Part shown: positions 1 to 11,857 of the stretch, piece by piece | Position numbering within the stretch: the first letter of the stretch is position 1 | Layout of the letters: each line of letters begins with the position of its first letter | From: Ramlibacter cellulosilyticus | Lineage (GTDB): Bacteria; Pseudomonadota; Gammaproteobacteria; Burkholderiales; Burkholderiaceae_C | Assembly: GCF_014297465.1 (NCBI RefSeq) | Contig: NZ_JACORT010000014.1 | Coordinates: 62,001 to 126,000, forward strand | Length of the DNA: 64,000 nucleotides | Direction: 5' to 3' | Program-made: the position numbers and the translations under genes | The notes under the pieces: model-generated | Databases searched by the model: none | The model's input: only the letters and a program-made list of their open reading frames with translations | What the model was told of the DNA's origin: nothing

Positions 1-905
1 ATCTCCTCGATGCGCGGCTCGATCACGCCGGCGAGCGCCTGGCGCGAGAGCATGCGCGGGCCGCGGTCGCCCAGGCCCGGCACTTCCACCTGGGTCTCGG
101 GGTCGGCCAGCAGCTGCTTGGCGCAGCCGGACTCCACCTTGATGTCCTCGGCGTCCTTGGTCGGCGTGCGCAGCGCCATGGCGATGTCGCTGGTGATCAG
201 GTCGCCCGCGATCGGGATGACGGCCGTGTGCCGGATCGCGCCGCCGGTGAAGATCGCGACGTCGGTGGTGCCGGCGCCGATGTCCACGAGCGCGACGCCC
301 AGTTCCTTCTCGTCGTCGGAGAGCACGGCGCTGCTGGTGGCCAGCGGGTTCAACAGCAGCTGCTCCACCTCGAGGCCGCAGCGGCGGACGCACTTGATGA
401 TGTTCTCGGCCGCGCTCTGCGCGCCGGTGACGATGTGCACCTTCGCCTCCAGGCGGATGCCGCTCATGCCGATCGGCTCCTTCACGTCCTGGCCGTCGAT
501 CACGAACTCCTGCGGCTCGACGAGCAGCAGGCGCTGGTCGGTCGAGATGTTGATCGCGCGGGCGGTCTCCACCACGCGCGCCACGTCCGCCGGCGTCACC
601 TCGCGGTCCTTCACCGCCACCATGCCGCTCGAGTTGATGCCGCGGATGTGGCTGCCGGTGATGCCCGTGTAGACGCGCGTGATCTTGCAGTCCGCCATCA
701 GCTCGGCCTCCTTCAGGGCCTGCTGGATGCTCTGCACCGTCGCGTCGATGTTGACGACCACGCCGCGCTTCAGCCCGTTCGAGGGGGCCACGCCCAGCCC
801 CGCGAGCTTCAGTTCGCCGCCCGGCATGACCTCGGCCACGACCGCCATCACCTTGGCCGTGCCGATGTCCAGTCCGATGACGAGATCCTTGTAGTCCTTG
901 GCCAT
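1..905 (-). CDS. ftsA: Cell division protein FtsA (partial, C-terminus off the window)
   Basis: FtsA is the actin-like ATPase that anchors the FtsZ ring to the inner membrane and recruits later divisome proteins. About 301 codons are visible from the ATG; family members have about 410 residues, so the last quarter, including the membrane-targeting helix, is outside. The first phosphate motif GLDIGTAK lies at residues 11-18 and the second, DIGAGTTD, near residue 205. It starts 8 bp after ftsQ and is the last visible gene of the dcw cluster; ftsZ is expected just beyond the edge. The identity is secure. Confidence 0.96.
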   Translation of the reverse strand, partial: MAKDYKDLVIGLDIGTAKVMAVVAEVMPGGELKLAGLGVAPSNGLKRGVVVNIDATVQSIQQALKEAELMADCKITRVYTGITGSHIRGINSSGMVAVKDREVTPADVARVVETARAINISTDQRLLLVEPQEFVIDGQDVKEPIGMSGIRLEAKVHIVTGAQSAAENIIKCVRRCGLEVEQLLLNPLATSSAVLSDDEKELGVALVDIGAGTTDVAIFTGGAIRHTAVIPIAGDLITSDIAMALRTPTKDAEDIKVESGCAKQLLADPETQVEVPGLGDRGPRMLSRQALAGVIEPRIEE

Positions 906-913
906 CCTCTTCC

Positions 914-1698
914 TCAGTTCCTCCGGGTGCCCACGTCGGTGGTGGTCACTCCCCTCAACTTCACCGCGTAGCCGTCGGTGTGGCGCAGGTCCGCCGTCAC
1001 CAGGGCCTCGGGCCGCCGCCCGTACTTCGCCGTCACCTGCGTGAGCGTGGACGCGAAGCGCTGGCTGCGCGCGAGCACTTCCTCCGCCGTGCCCCGCCCC
1101 AGTTCCACCTGGGCGCCGCTGTCCAGCGTCATGGCCCAGCCGCCCCGCCCGGTGAGCTTCACTTCCTCGACGGCCAGGTCCAGCTTTTCCAGCATGGGCT
1201 TCAGGCCGCGGTACATCTCGAGCAGCTGCGGACCGGACCCTTCCGGCCCCACGAGCCGCGGCATGTCCTCGTCCTCCACGTCTCCGGCATTCGCCTCGAA
1301 GACTTCACCGTAGGTGTTCACGAGGCGCGACTCGGAGTCCACGCCCCAGAAGGCCTCGGGCTGGTGCTCCTGCAGCTGCACGCGCAGCTTGTTCGGGAAC
1401 TGGCGCTTCACCACGGCCTGCCGCACCCAGGGCACCGCCTCGAAGGCCTGCCGGGCCGCATTCAGGTCCACCGTGAAGAAGTTGCCGCGCAGCCTGGGCG
1501 CGACGTTCGCGCGCAGCGTCGCGGCACTGTTGTGCGTGACGTCGCCCTGCACCACGATGCCGCCGATGGCGAACAGCGGGTGCCGCAGCGCCCACCAGCC
1601 CAGCGCCGCCGCGAGCAGCAGGCCGCAGGCCGCGAACAGCACCGTGGCGGTGATGTTCATCAGCCTGACGTCCAGCGGCTGGGGCAGCGCCTTCTGCT

Positions 1699-1702
<4 letters not shown>
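914..1702 (-). CDS. ftsQ: Cell division protein FtsQ
   Basis: FtsQ is a bitopic inner-membrane divisome protein that bridges the early ring and the FtsBL/FtsWI synthase. The 262-residue product has a short cytoplasmic tail, one membrane segment at about residues 17-38, then a periplasmic POTRA-like region (IGGIVVQGDVTH onward) and the FtsQ domain. The ATG overlaps the ddl stop as ATGA, which fixes the start; a much longer reading frame upstream only shadows ddl. The length is normal for the family, and the gene lies between ddl and ftsA as in most proteobacteria. Confidence 0.95.
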
Positions 1703-4069
<2,367 letters not shown>

Positions 4070-4073
<4 letters not shown>

Positions 4074-5128
4074 CGTGCAAGGGCCTCGCAGGCGGCGACC
4101 ACCTGCTCGGTCGCCTGGGTCTTTGCCATCTTCCTGGCCGCCACGGCACGCCGCAGCAGCTCGTCGCGCTGCAGCGTGATCAGCATGGTGGCCAGCCTGT
4201 CGGGAGTGAGCTCGCGCTGCTGCACGAGCCAGCCGCCGCCGGCGTCCACCAGGAACTTCGCGTTCGTGGTCTGGTGGTCGTCGACGGCGTGGGGAAAGGG
4301 AACGAACAGGGCCGCCGCGCCCACCGCGGCGATCTCGGTCACGGTGCTCGCACCGGCGCGGCAGATCACGAGGTCCGCTTCCGCGAAGGCGCCGGCGGTG
4401 TCTTCGATGAAGGGCGTCAGCTCCGCCTGCACGCCCGCCTGCGCATAGTTGGCGCGCAGTTCGTCGATCTGCTTCGCGCCGCTCTGGTGCAGGACGTGCG
4501 GACGCTGGCCGGCCGGGATGCGCGCGAGCGCCTGCGGCACGACTTCGTTGAGCGACTTCGCGCCCAGGCTGCCGCCCACCACCAGCACCTTCAGCGGGCC
4601 GCTGCGGCCCGCGAAGCGCTGCTCGGGCGCGGGCTGCTGCAGGAAGGCGGCACGCAGCGGGTTGCCCACCCACTCGCCCTTCGTCAGGACTTCGGGGAAC
4701 GCGCTGTACACGCGGTCGGCGACGCCGGCCAGCACCTTGTTCGCCATGCCGGCGACGGAGTTCTGCTCGTGCAGCACGAGGGGCTTGCCCAGGAGGACGC
4801 CCATCATGCCGCCGGGAAAGGTGATGTAGCCGCCGAGGCCCACGACCACGTCGGGGCGCACGCGGCGCACCACCTGCAGGCTTTGCCAGAAGGCGCGCAG
4901 CAGCTTGAGCGGCAGCAGCAGCAGCGTCTTCGCGCTCTTGCCGCGCACGCCGCCGAAGGCCACCGTCTCCAGCGGGAACCCGCGCGGCGGCACCAGCTGG
5001 CTTTCCATGCTGTCGGGAGCGCCCAGCCAGTGGACGCGCCAGCCGCGCTCGCGCAGCGCCTCGGCGACGGCCAGGCCCGGGAAGATGTGGCCGCCCGTGC
5101 CGCCAGCCATGACGAGTGCCGTCTTCAT
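4070..5128 (-). CDS. murG: Lipid II synthase MurG (UDP-GlcNAc transferase)
   Basis: MurG is a GT28 glycosyltransferase on the inner face of the cytoplasmic membrane. It transfers GlcNAc from UDP-GlcNAc to lipid I, giving lipid II. The 352-residue product has the diagnostic GGTGGH loop at residues 9-14 and, in the C-terminal half, the donor-site segment ICRAGASTVTE. Length and start match the family. It overlaps ftsW upstream and murC downstream by 4 bp each. Confidence 0.97.
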
Positions 5129-6327
5129 GCCCGGCCTCCGCGCATCAGGGTCCGGTTTTCATAGTCGATGCGCAGCACCACCGCGATCGCCACGACGTTC
5201 ATCAGCACCGCGGAGCCGCCGTAGGACATGAGCGGCAGCGTGAGGCCCTTCGTCGGCAGCGCGCCCAGGTTCACGCCCATGTTGATGAAGGCCTGGAACC
5301 CCATCCAGACGCCGACGCCCTGCGCCACGAGACCCGCGAACACGCGGTCGAGCGCGATGGCCTGGCGGCCGATGTGCATCATGCGGCGCGTCATCCAGAA
5401 GAAGGCGACGATCAGGATCATCACGCCCACGAGGCCGAACTCCTCGCCGATCACCGCGAGCAGGAAGTCCGTGTGCGCCTCGGGCAGCCAGTGCAGCTTC
5501 TCCACGCTGCCGCCGAGGCCGACGCCGAAGATCTCGCCGCGGCCGATCGCGATCAGCGAGTGCGAGAGCTGGTAGCCCTTGCCCAGCGCGTACTTCTCGT
5601 TCCAGGGATCGAGGTACGCGAAGATGCGCTCGCGCCGCCAGTCGGAGAACGCGATCATCAGCATGAACGCGACGACGATCACCGCGGCGATCAGGAAGAA
5701 CATGCGCGCGTTCACGCCGCCGAGGAACAGGATGCCCATGGCGATCACGGCGATCACCATGAAGGCGCCCATGTCCGGCTCGGCCAGCAGCAGCACGCCC
5801 ACCACGGCGACGGCGGCGGCCATCGGCAGCACGGCGCGGAAGAAGCGCTCCTTCACCTCCATCTTGCGCACCATGTAGTTGGCGGCGTAGAGCAGCACGG
5901 CGAACTTGGCGAGCTCCGAAGGCTGGAAGGAGATCGGGCCCAGGCCGATCCAGCGGCGCGCGCCGTTCACGCCCTTGCCGATGTGCGGGATGAGCACGAC
6001 GATCAGCAGCAGCAGCGAGGCGACGAAGAGCCAGGGCGCGATGCGCTCCCAGGTCTCCACCTTCACCTGGAAGGCGAGCAGGCCGGCCGCGAAGGACAGC
6101 GCCAGGAACAGGGCGTGGCGGCTCAGGAAGTACGTGTGCGCGTAGCGGCCGAAGCGCGGGTTGTCCGGCAGCGCGATGGACGCGGAATAGACCATCACCA
6201 GGCCCCAGGCGAGCAGGGCCACGGTGACCCAGAGCAGCGCGGGGTCGAAGGCGTGCACCTGCACGCGGCCGCGGTCGGGCAGCGCGCCGCGCGAAGTCCA
6301 GGCGGAGAGGACGCCGGCGAGGTTCAA
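5125..6327 (-). CDS. ftsW: Lipid II polymerase / division protein FtsW
   Basis: FtsW is the SEDS-family septal glycosyltransferase that works with FtsI. The product is about 400 residues and mostly hydrophobic, with around ten membrane segments and SEDS signatures such as PSELAKF, PEAHTDF and KGLTLPLMSYGGS. The start is inferred: a TTG at 6327 overlaps the murD stop as TTGA, matching the 4-bp couplings elsewhere in the cluster. In-frame GTG codons some 25 residues later are alternatives. No ATG is available at the right place, so the start is the weak point; the function is not in doubt. Confidence 0.93.
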   Translation of the reverse strand: MNLAGVLSAWTSRGALPDRGRVQVHAFDPALLWVTVALLAWGLVMVYSASIALPDNPRFGRYAHTYFLSRHALFLALSFAAGLLAFQVKVETWERIAPWLFVASLLLLIVVLIPHIGKGVNGARRWIGLGPISFQPSELAKFAVLLYAANYMVRKMEVKERFFRAVLPMAAAVAVVGVLLLAEPDMGAFMVIAVIAMGILFLGGVNARMFFLIAAVIVVAFMLMIAFSDWRRERIFAYLDPWNEKYALGKGYQLSHSLIAIGRGEIFGVGLGGSVEKLHWLPEAHTDFLLAVIGEEFGLVGVMILIVAFFWMTRRMMHIGRQAIALDRVFAGLVAQGVGVWMGFQAFINMGVNLGALPTKGLTLPLMSYGGSAVLMNVVAIAVVLRIDYENRTLMRGGRA

Positions 6328-7835
6328 GCCTCCCCTCCTTGCACCATCGCGCCCGCCTCGTCGGCGACCGCCTGCACCGCGGCGCGGAAGACCTCGGCGC
6401 GGTGCGGGTAGTTGCGGAACATGTCGAAGCTGGCGCACGCGGGCGACATCAGCACGGCATCGCCCGCATGGGCGCGTTGCGTCGCGAGCTTCACGGCTTC
6501 TTCCATCGTGCCGGCGTCGATCAGCGGAACGCCCGTGCCTTCCAGCACCGCGCGGATCTGCGGGCCGTCGCGCCCGATCAGCACCGCGGCGCGCGCGTAG
6601 CGGGACACCGGATCGGCGAGCGGCGCGAAGTCCTGCCCCTTGCCGTCGCCGCCCAGGATGACGACCAGCCTGCGCTCGGCGCCCAGGCCTTGCAGCGCGG
6701 CGACCGTGGCGCCGACGTTGGTGCCCTTGCTGTCGTCGAAGTACTCGACCTCGTTGACGATGCCCACGGGCTCCACGCGGTGCGGCTCGCCGCGGTACTC
6801 GCGCAGGCCGTACAGCATGGGGGCGAGCTGGCATCCGGCAGCATTCGCCAGCGCGAGCGCCGCCAGTGCGTTGATCGCGTTGTGCCGGCCGCGGATGCGC
6901 AGCGCGTCGGCGGGCATGAGGCGCTGCAGGTGCAGTTCCTCTTCCGCATCCTTGCGGCGTCTTTCCGTTTCGTCCGCTTCGTGCGCCCGCACCAGCCAGG
7001 CCATGCCGTGCACGACCTCCAGGCCGAAGTCGCCCGGGCGCTTCGGCAGGTCGCCGCCGAAGGTGACGTACTCGCGCTGCTCGTACTTGCCGCCCTTCAG
7101 CCGCACGGGCTCGGGCAGCATCCTCATCACGAGCGGGTCTTCGCGGTTGAGGACCATCACGCCCGTCGTGCCGAACACGCGCGCCTTGGCGCCGGCGTAC
7201 GCTTCCATCGTGCCGTGCCAGTCGAGGTGGTCCTGGGTCACGTTCAGCACCGTTGCGGCCGTCGGCTCGAATCCGGTGACGCCATCGAGCTGGAAGCTGG
7301 AAAGTTCGATCACCCACACCTGCGGCAGCGCGCCGGCTTCGCGCTTCTGCGCGAGCGTGTCCAGCAGCGTCGGGCCGATGTTCCCGGCGACCGCGACGGT
7401 CTTGCCGCTGCGCTCCACGAGCTGGCCGGTGAGCGACGTGACGGTGGTCTTGCCGTTGGTGCCGGTGACGGCGAGCACGGCGGGGTGGTAGCCGTCGGCA
7501 GCCTTCATGGCGGCGAGCGCATCGGCGAAGAGGCCGAGCTCCCCGCGCACCGGGATGCCGCGTTCGCGCGCGGCGTTCTCCACGGCGGCCACCTGCTCGG
7601 GCGTCAGGCCCGGGCTGCGCAGCACGAGCTGCTGCCCTTCGACGAGTCCGGCCGCGAACGGGCCGGCGACGAAGCGCGCCGACGGCACCTGCTCCTGCAA
7701 TTGCGGCAGCTGCGGCGGCGCCTCGCGCGTGTCCGCGACGGTCACCTGCGCGCCGGCCTGCGCGCACCAGCGCGCCATGGCGAGGCCGGAGGCACCGCAG
7801 CCGAGGACGAGGACGGATTGGTCGCGCAGGTCCAT
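6324..7835 (-). CDS. murD: UDP-N-acetylmuramoylalanine--D-glutamate ligase MurD
   Basis: MurD adds D-glutamate to UDP-MurNAc-L-Ala in the cytoplasm. The product has 503 residues, with the nucleotide-sugar loop VLGCGASGLAM near residue 10 and the ATP loop GTNGKTT at 125-131. It is about 60 residues longer than the E. coli enzyme; some of the excess is a charged stretch (HEADETERRRKDAEEEL) at roughly residues 285-305 in the central domain. The ATG overlaps the mraY stop by one base (TGATG), and its own stop overlaps the ftsW TTG. Confidence 0.96.
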   Translation of the reverse strand: MDLRDQSVLVLGCGASGLAMARWCAQAGAQVTVADTREAPPQLPQLQEQVPSARFVAGPFAAGLVEGQQLVLRSPGLTPEQVAAVENAARERGIPVRGELGLFADALAAMKAADGYHPAVLAVTGTNGKTTVTSLTGQLVERSGKTVAVAGNIGPTLLDTLAQKREAGALPQVWVIELSSFQLDGVTGFEPTAATVLNVTQDHLDWHGTMEAYAGAKARVFGTTGVMVLNREDPLVMRMLPEPVRLKGGKYEQREYVTFGGDLPKRPGDFGLEVVHGMAWLVRAHEADETERRRKDAEEELHLQRLMPADALRIRGRHNAINALAALALANAAGCQLAPMLYGLREYRGEPHRVEPVGIVNEVEYFDDSKGTNVGATVAALQGLGAERRLVVILGGDGKGQDFAPLADPVSRYARAAVLIGRDGPQIRAVLEGTGVPLIDAGTMEEAVKLATQRAHAGDAVLMSPACASFDMFRNYPHRAEVFRAAVQAVADEAGAMVQGGEA

Positions 7836-9013
7836 CACCGCAGCTTCAGCGTGGAGAGGCCGACGAGGCACAGCAGCATCGTGATGATCCAGAAGCGGAT
7901 CACCACCTGCGTCTCCTTCCAGCCGGTCTTCTCGAAGTGGTGGTGCAGCGGGGCCATCAGCAGGATGCGCCGGCCGGTGCCGTACTTGCGCTTGGTGTAC
8001 TTGAAGTACATCACCTGCACCATCACGGACAGGGCTTCCACCACGAAGATGCCGCCCATGATGGCCAGCACGATCTCCTGGCGGACGATCACGGCGATGG
8101 TGCCCAGCGCGCCGCCGAGCGCCAGCGCGCCCACGTCGCCCATGAACACCTGCGCCGGGTGCGCGTTGAACCAGAGGAAGGCCAGGCCCGCCCCCGCCAG
8201 CGCGGCGCAGAAGATCAGCAGTTCGCCCGAACCCGGGATGTAGGGCAGCAGCAGGTACTTGGAGAACACCGAGCTGCCGGTCACGTAGCAGAACACGCCC
8301 AGCGCGGAACCCACCATCACCACCGGCATGATCGCCAGGCCGTCGAGGCCGTCGGTGAGGTTCACCGCGTTGCTCGAGCCCACGATCACGAAGTAGGTCA
8401 TGATCATGAAGCCGAACACGCCGAGCGGGTAGTTGATCTCCTTCACGAAGGGGACCACCAGGCCGGCGCGCGGCGGCAGGTTCATGTCGAAGCCGGAACG
8501 CACCCAGTCGAAGAAGAGGCCCAGCACGCGCTCGTTCGTCGTCTCCGAGACGCTGAACGCGAGGTAGAGCGCGGCGACGAGGCCGATCACCGACTGCCAG
8601 AAGTACTTCTCGCGCGAGCGCATGCCCTCGGGGTCCTTGTTGACGACCTTGCGCCAGTCGTCCACCCAGCCGATCGCGCCGAAGCCCAGCGTCACCAGCA
8701 TCACGATCCACACGAAGCGGTTGGTCCAGTCGAACCAGAGCAGCGTGGAGATGGCCACCGAGATCAGGATCAGCACGCCGCCCATGGTGGGCGTGCCGCT
8801 CTTCACGAGGTGCGTCTCCATCGCGTAGCCGCGCACCGGCTGGCCGATCTTCAGCTCCGTCAGGCGGCGGATGACCCACGGGCCGGCGATGATGCCGATC
8901 AGCAGCGCGGTCATGGCCGCCATGACCGCGCGGAAGGTGATGTACTGGAAGACGCGGAAGAAGCCGAACTCGTGACCGTGGCTCTGCATCCAGGCGGCGA
9001 GGCTAACGAGCAT
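7835..9013 (-). CDS. mraY: Phospho-N-acetylmuramoyl-pentapeptide transferase MraY
   Basis: MraY moves phospho-MurNAc-pentapeptide onto undecaprenyl phosphate at the inner membrane, making lipid I. The 392-residue polytopic product carries the family motifs: VDDW (117-120), NLTDGLDGLA (218-227), MGDVGALALGG (291-301) and the histidine triplet in APLHHHFEKTGW (357-359). It is some 30 residues longer than the E. coli enzyme. Its start overlaps the end of murF by 11 bp, the largest overlap in this cluster. Confidence 0.97.
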   Translation of the reverse strand: MLVSLAAWMQSHGHEFGFFRVFQYITFRAVMAAMTALLIGIIAGPWVIRRLTELKIGQPVRGYAMETHLVKSGTPTMGGVLILISVAISTLLWFDWTNRFVWIVMLVTLGFGAIGWVDDWRKVVNKDPEGMRSREKYFWQSVIGLVAALYLAFSVSETTNERVLGLFFDWVRSGFDMNLPPRAGLVVPFVKEINYPLGVFGFMIMTYFVIVGSSNAVNLTDGLDGLAIMPVVMVGSALGVFCYVTGSSVFSKYLLLPYIPGSGELLIFCAALAGAGLAFLWFNAHPAQVFMGDVGALALGGALGTIAVIVRQEIVLAIMGGIFVVEALSVMVQVMYFKYTKRKYGTGRRILLMAPLHHHFEKTGWKETQVVIRFWIITMLLCLVGLSTLKLR

Positions 9014-10394
9014 CCGGGACCTCCTTGGCTTGTTGTTGTTCTTGTGCGTGGGCGGTGATCGCCTCGACGACCCGCTCCATCTTCATGAAGCGCGAGCCCT
9101 TGACCAGCACGCTGGCCGCCGTGCCCAGCGCTTCGCGCACGGCGGCGTTCAGCGCATCGACGTCGGCGAAATGCCGGCCCTTCATGCCGGCCGCCTGCTC
9201 GCCCAGCGTGAAGAGCTGCTCGATCCCGCGTTCGTGCGCGTAGTCGCCGACCTCGGCGTGGAAGGCCGGGCCCTGGTTGCCCACCTCGCCCATGTCGCCC
9301 AGCACCAGCAGGCGCGGGCCGGGCAGTTCCGCGAGGACGTCGATCGCGGCGCGCACGGAGTCGGGGTTGGCGTTGTAGGTGTCGTCGACGAGGGTCAGCG
9401 TGCGGCCGCCGAGGGCCACGCCGAGCGCGCGCGAGCGGCCCTTGACGGGCTGGAAGTCTTCCAGCCCGCGCACCACCGCTTCGAGCGGCACGCCTGCCGC
9501 CAGGGCACAGGCGGCGGCGGCGAGCGCGTTGCGGACGTTGTGGCGGCCGGCGATCTGGAGCCGGAACTGCACGGGCCCGGCGGGCGTGTCGGCCCGCACC
9601 TGCCAATGCCCCTCTTGCCATTCGGAACCGGCCAGGACGACGTCGGCGCCGCTGCCCGCGTCGCCGAAGGTGATGCACTTGCGCCCGCCGGCGAGCCGTG
9701 TCCACAGCGCGGTGAAGGCATCGCCCGCCGGGAAGACGGCGGTGCCGTTGGCGGGCAGCCCGCCGAACACCGAGCCGTTCTCCTGCGCGACGGCCTCCAC
9801 GGTCGCCATGAATTCCTGGTGCTCGCGCTGCGCGTTGTTCACCAGCGCGACGGTGGGCTCCGCGACGTGCGCGAGGTAGCCGATCTCCCCGGGATGGTTC
9901 ATCCCGAGTTCCACGACGCCGACCTTGTGCTCCGCCCGCAGGCGCAGCAGCGTCAGCGGCAGGCCGATGTCGTTGTTCAGGTTCCCCTGCGTCGCGAGGT
10001 GGGCGTCGGGCTGCCACGCGCGCAGGATGGCAGCGACCATCTGCGTCACGGTCGTCTTGCCATTGCTGCCCGTGACCGCGATCAGCGGCAGCGCGTACTG
10101 CTTGCGCCACCAGCGTGCCAGCCGGCCCAGCGCCTGCTTGCTGTCGTCCACCTCGATGCCGGGAAAGCCGGCAGGCAGTCGGCCCTTGTGCGCGATGGCG
10201 GCCACGGCGCCCTTGGCGCGCGCGTCGGCGATGAAGTCGTTGGCGTCGAAGCGCTCGCCCTGGAGGGCGACGAAGAGGTCGCCGGGCTGCAGCGTGCGCG
10301 TGTCGGTGTGCACGCGATCCACCTGCACGCTGCCGTCGCCGACGAGGTCGCCCCGCACCCAGGCGGCGGCGAGTTGGAGCGGAAACATGCTCAT
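9003..10394 (-). CDS. murF: UDP-MurNAc-tripeptide--D-Ala-D-Ala ligase MurF
   Basis: MurF attaches the D-Ala-D-Ala dipeptide made by Ddl, completing the cytoplasmic precursor. The product has 463 residues, with the Mur ligase ATP loop GSNGKTT at 109-115. Two ATG codons lie two codons apart; the upstream one (10394) overlaps the murE stop as ATGA and is preferred. The length is normal for the family. Confidence 0.96.
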   Translation of the reverse strand: MSMFPLQLAAAWVRGDLVGDGSVQVDRVHTDTRTLQPGDLFVALQGERFDANDFIADARAKGAVAAIAHKGRLPAGFPGIEVDDSKQALGRLARWWRKQYALPLIAVTGSNGKTTVTQMVAAILRAWQPDAHLATQGNLNNDIGLPLTLLRLRAEHKVGVVELGMNHPGEIGYLAHVAEPTVALVNNAQREHQEFMATVEAVAQENGSVFGGLPANGTAVFPAGDAFTALWTRLAGGRKCITFGDAGSGADVVLAGSEWQEGHWQVRADTPAGPVQFRLQIAGRHNVRNALAAAACALAAGVPLEAVVRGLEDFQPVKGRSRALGVALGGRTLTLVDDTYNANPDSVRAAIDVLAELPGPRLLVLGDMGEVGNQGPAFHAEVGDYAHERGIEQLFTLGEQAAGMKGRHFADVDALNAAVREALGTAASVLVKGSRFMKMERVVEAITAHAQEQQQAKEVPDAR

Positions 10395-11857
10395 GAAGTC
10401 CTGGCTTTCAGCGCTGCGGAGGCATGCGCCTGGTCGGAGAACGCGTGCTTCACGCCCGCGATCTCCTGGTAGTCCTCGTGTCCCTTGCCCGCCAGCAGGA
10501 TCACGTCCTGCGGCGCGGCATTCGAAATGCTGTCCGCGATGGCGCGGGCGCGGTCGGCCTGCACCGTTGCCGCGTCGCCCCGGGCGAGCCCTTGCAGGAC
10601 CTGCCGGATGATGGCCTGCGGGTCTTCGCTGCGCGGGTTGTCGCTGGTGACCACCACGTGGTCGGCGTTCCTCTCGGCGACCTGCGCCATCAGCGGCCGC
10701 TTGGTCGGGTCGCGGTCGCCGCCGCAGCCGAACACGCACCACAGCCTGCCGCCCCGCTGCCGCGCGAGCGGCTGCAGCGCCTGCAGGCCTTTTTCCAGCG
10801 CGTCCGGCGTGTGCGCGTAGTCGACGGCCACGAGGGGCTTGCCCGGCTCGTTGATCCGCTCCATGCGGCCGGGCACCGGCAGCAGGTTGGCGCAGGCGCC
10901 CACCGCCTGCGCGAGCGGCACGCCGACGGCGCGCATCATCCCGACCACACCCAGCAGGTTGGAGACGTTGTACTGGCCGATCAGCTGCGTGCGCAGCTCG
11001 TGGCGCTCGCTGGCCTCGGCCACGACGAAGCGCAGCCCCTGGTCGGTGTAGCCGATCTCCAGCGCCTGCAGCCGCGCGGCGCGCTCGCAGGAGACCGTCC
11101 ACACGTCCAGGCGGCCCTGCAGCTTCCGCTCCAGTTCCACGCCCTTGGCGTCGTCGACGTTCAGCACCGCGGCCTGCAGGCCGGGCCAGTCGAACAGGGC
11201 CGCCTTGGCGTCCCAGTAGGAATGCATGGAGCCGTGGTAGTCCAGGTGGTCCTGCGTGAAGTTGGTGAAGCCCGCAACGCGGATGCGCGTGCCGTCCAGG
11301 CGCCGCTCCACGATGCCGATGGAGGACGCCTCGATCGCGCAGGCCTTGGCGCCCTCCTGCAGGAAGCGGCGGAAGTGGCGCTGCATCAGCACCGGGTCCG
11401 GCGTGGTCAGCCCCGTGTGCTCCACGTGCGGCGGGCGGCCGATGCCGAGCGTGCCGACGATGCCGCAGGACATGCCGACGTTGGACAGCGCCTGGGCGAG
11501 CCACCACGCGGTGGACGTCTTGCCGTTCGTGCCCGTCACGGCGAGCACGTCGAGTTCGTGCGAGGGCTCGCCGTAGAACAGCGCGCCGATGGGGCCCGTG
11601 GCCGCCTTCAATCCGTCGTACGCGGCGACCGCGTCGCTGGTGAAGCCGTAGGCCTCGCTGCCGGCATGTTCGACCAGGCAGGCCTTCGCGCCCTGCTCCA
11701 GCGCGCCCTTCACGAACTTGCGGCCGTCGGTGGCGGCGCCGGGCCAGGCGATGAAGCCGTCGCCCGCGCCGACCTTGCGGCTGTCGCAATGCACTTCGCC
11801 GCTGACGCGCGCGCGCAGCCAGTCGGCGGCTTCCCTGGGGGTGCGGAGGACCAGCAT
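10391..11857 (-). CDS. murE: UDP-MurNAc-L-Ala-D-Glu--2,6-diaminopimelate ligase MurE
   Basis: MurE adds the third residue of the stem peptide. The product has 488 residues, with the ATP loop GTNGKTS at 109-115 and, in the C-terminal domain, the DNPR motif that marks enzymes using meso-diaminopimelate rather than lysine. This agrees with dapF (33.2-34.1 kb), which makes that substrate. The ATG overlaps the ftsI stop by one base, and the stop overlaps murF. Confidence 0.97.
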   Translation of the reverse strand: MLVLRTPREAADWLRARVSGEVHCDSRKVGAGDGFIAWPGAATDGRKFVKGALEQGAKACLVEHAGSEAYGFTSDAVAAYDGLKAATGPIGALFYGEPSHELDVLAVTGTNGKTSTAWWLAQALSNVGMSCGIVGTLGIGRPPHVEHTGLTTPDPVLMQRHFRRFLQEGAKACAIEASSIGIVERRLDGTRIRVAGFTNFTQDHLDYHGSMHSYWDAKAALFDWPGLQAAVLNVDDAKGVELERKLQGRLDVWTVSCERAARLQALEIGYTDQGLRFVVAEASERHELRTQLIGQYNVSNLLGVVGMMRAVGVPLAQAVGACANLLPVPGRMERINEPGKPLVAVDYAHTPDALEKGLQALQPLARQRGGRLWCVFGCGGDRDPTKRPLMAQVAERNADHVVVTSDNPRSEDPQAIIRQVLQGLARGDAATVQADRARAIADSISNAAPQDVILLAGKGHEDYQEIAGVKHAFSDQAHASAALKARTS

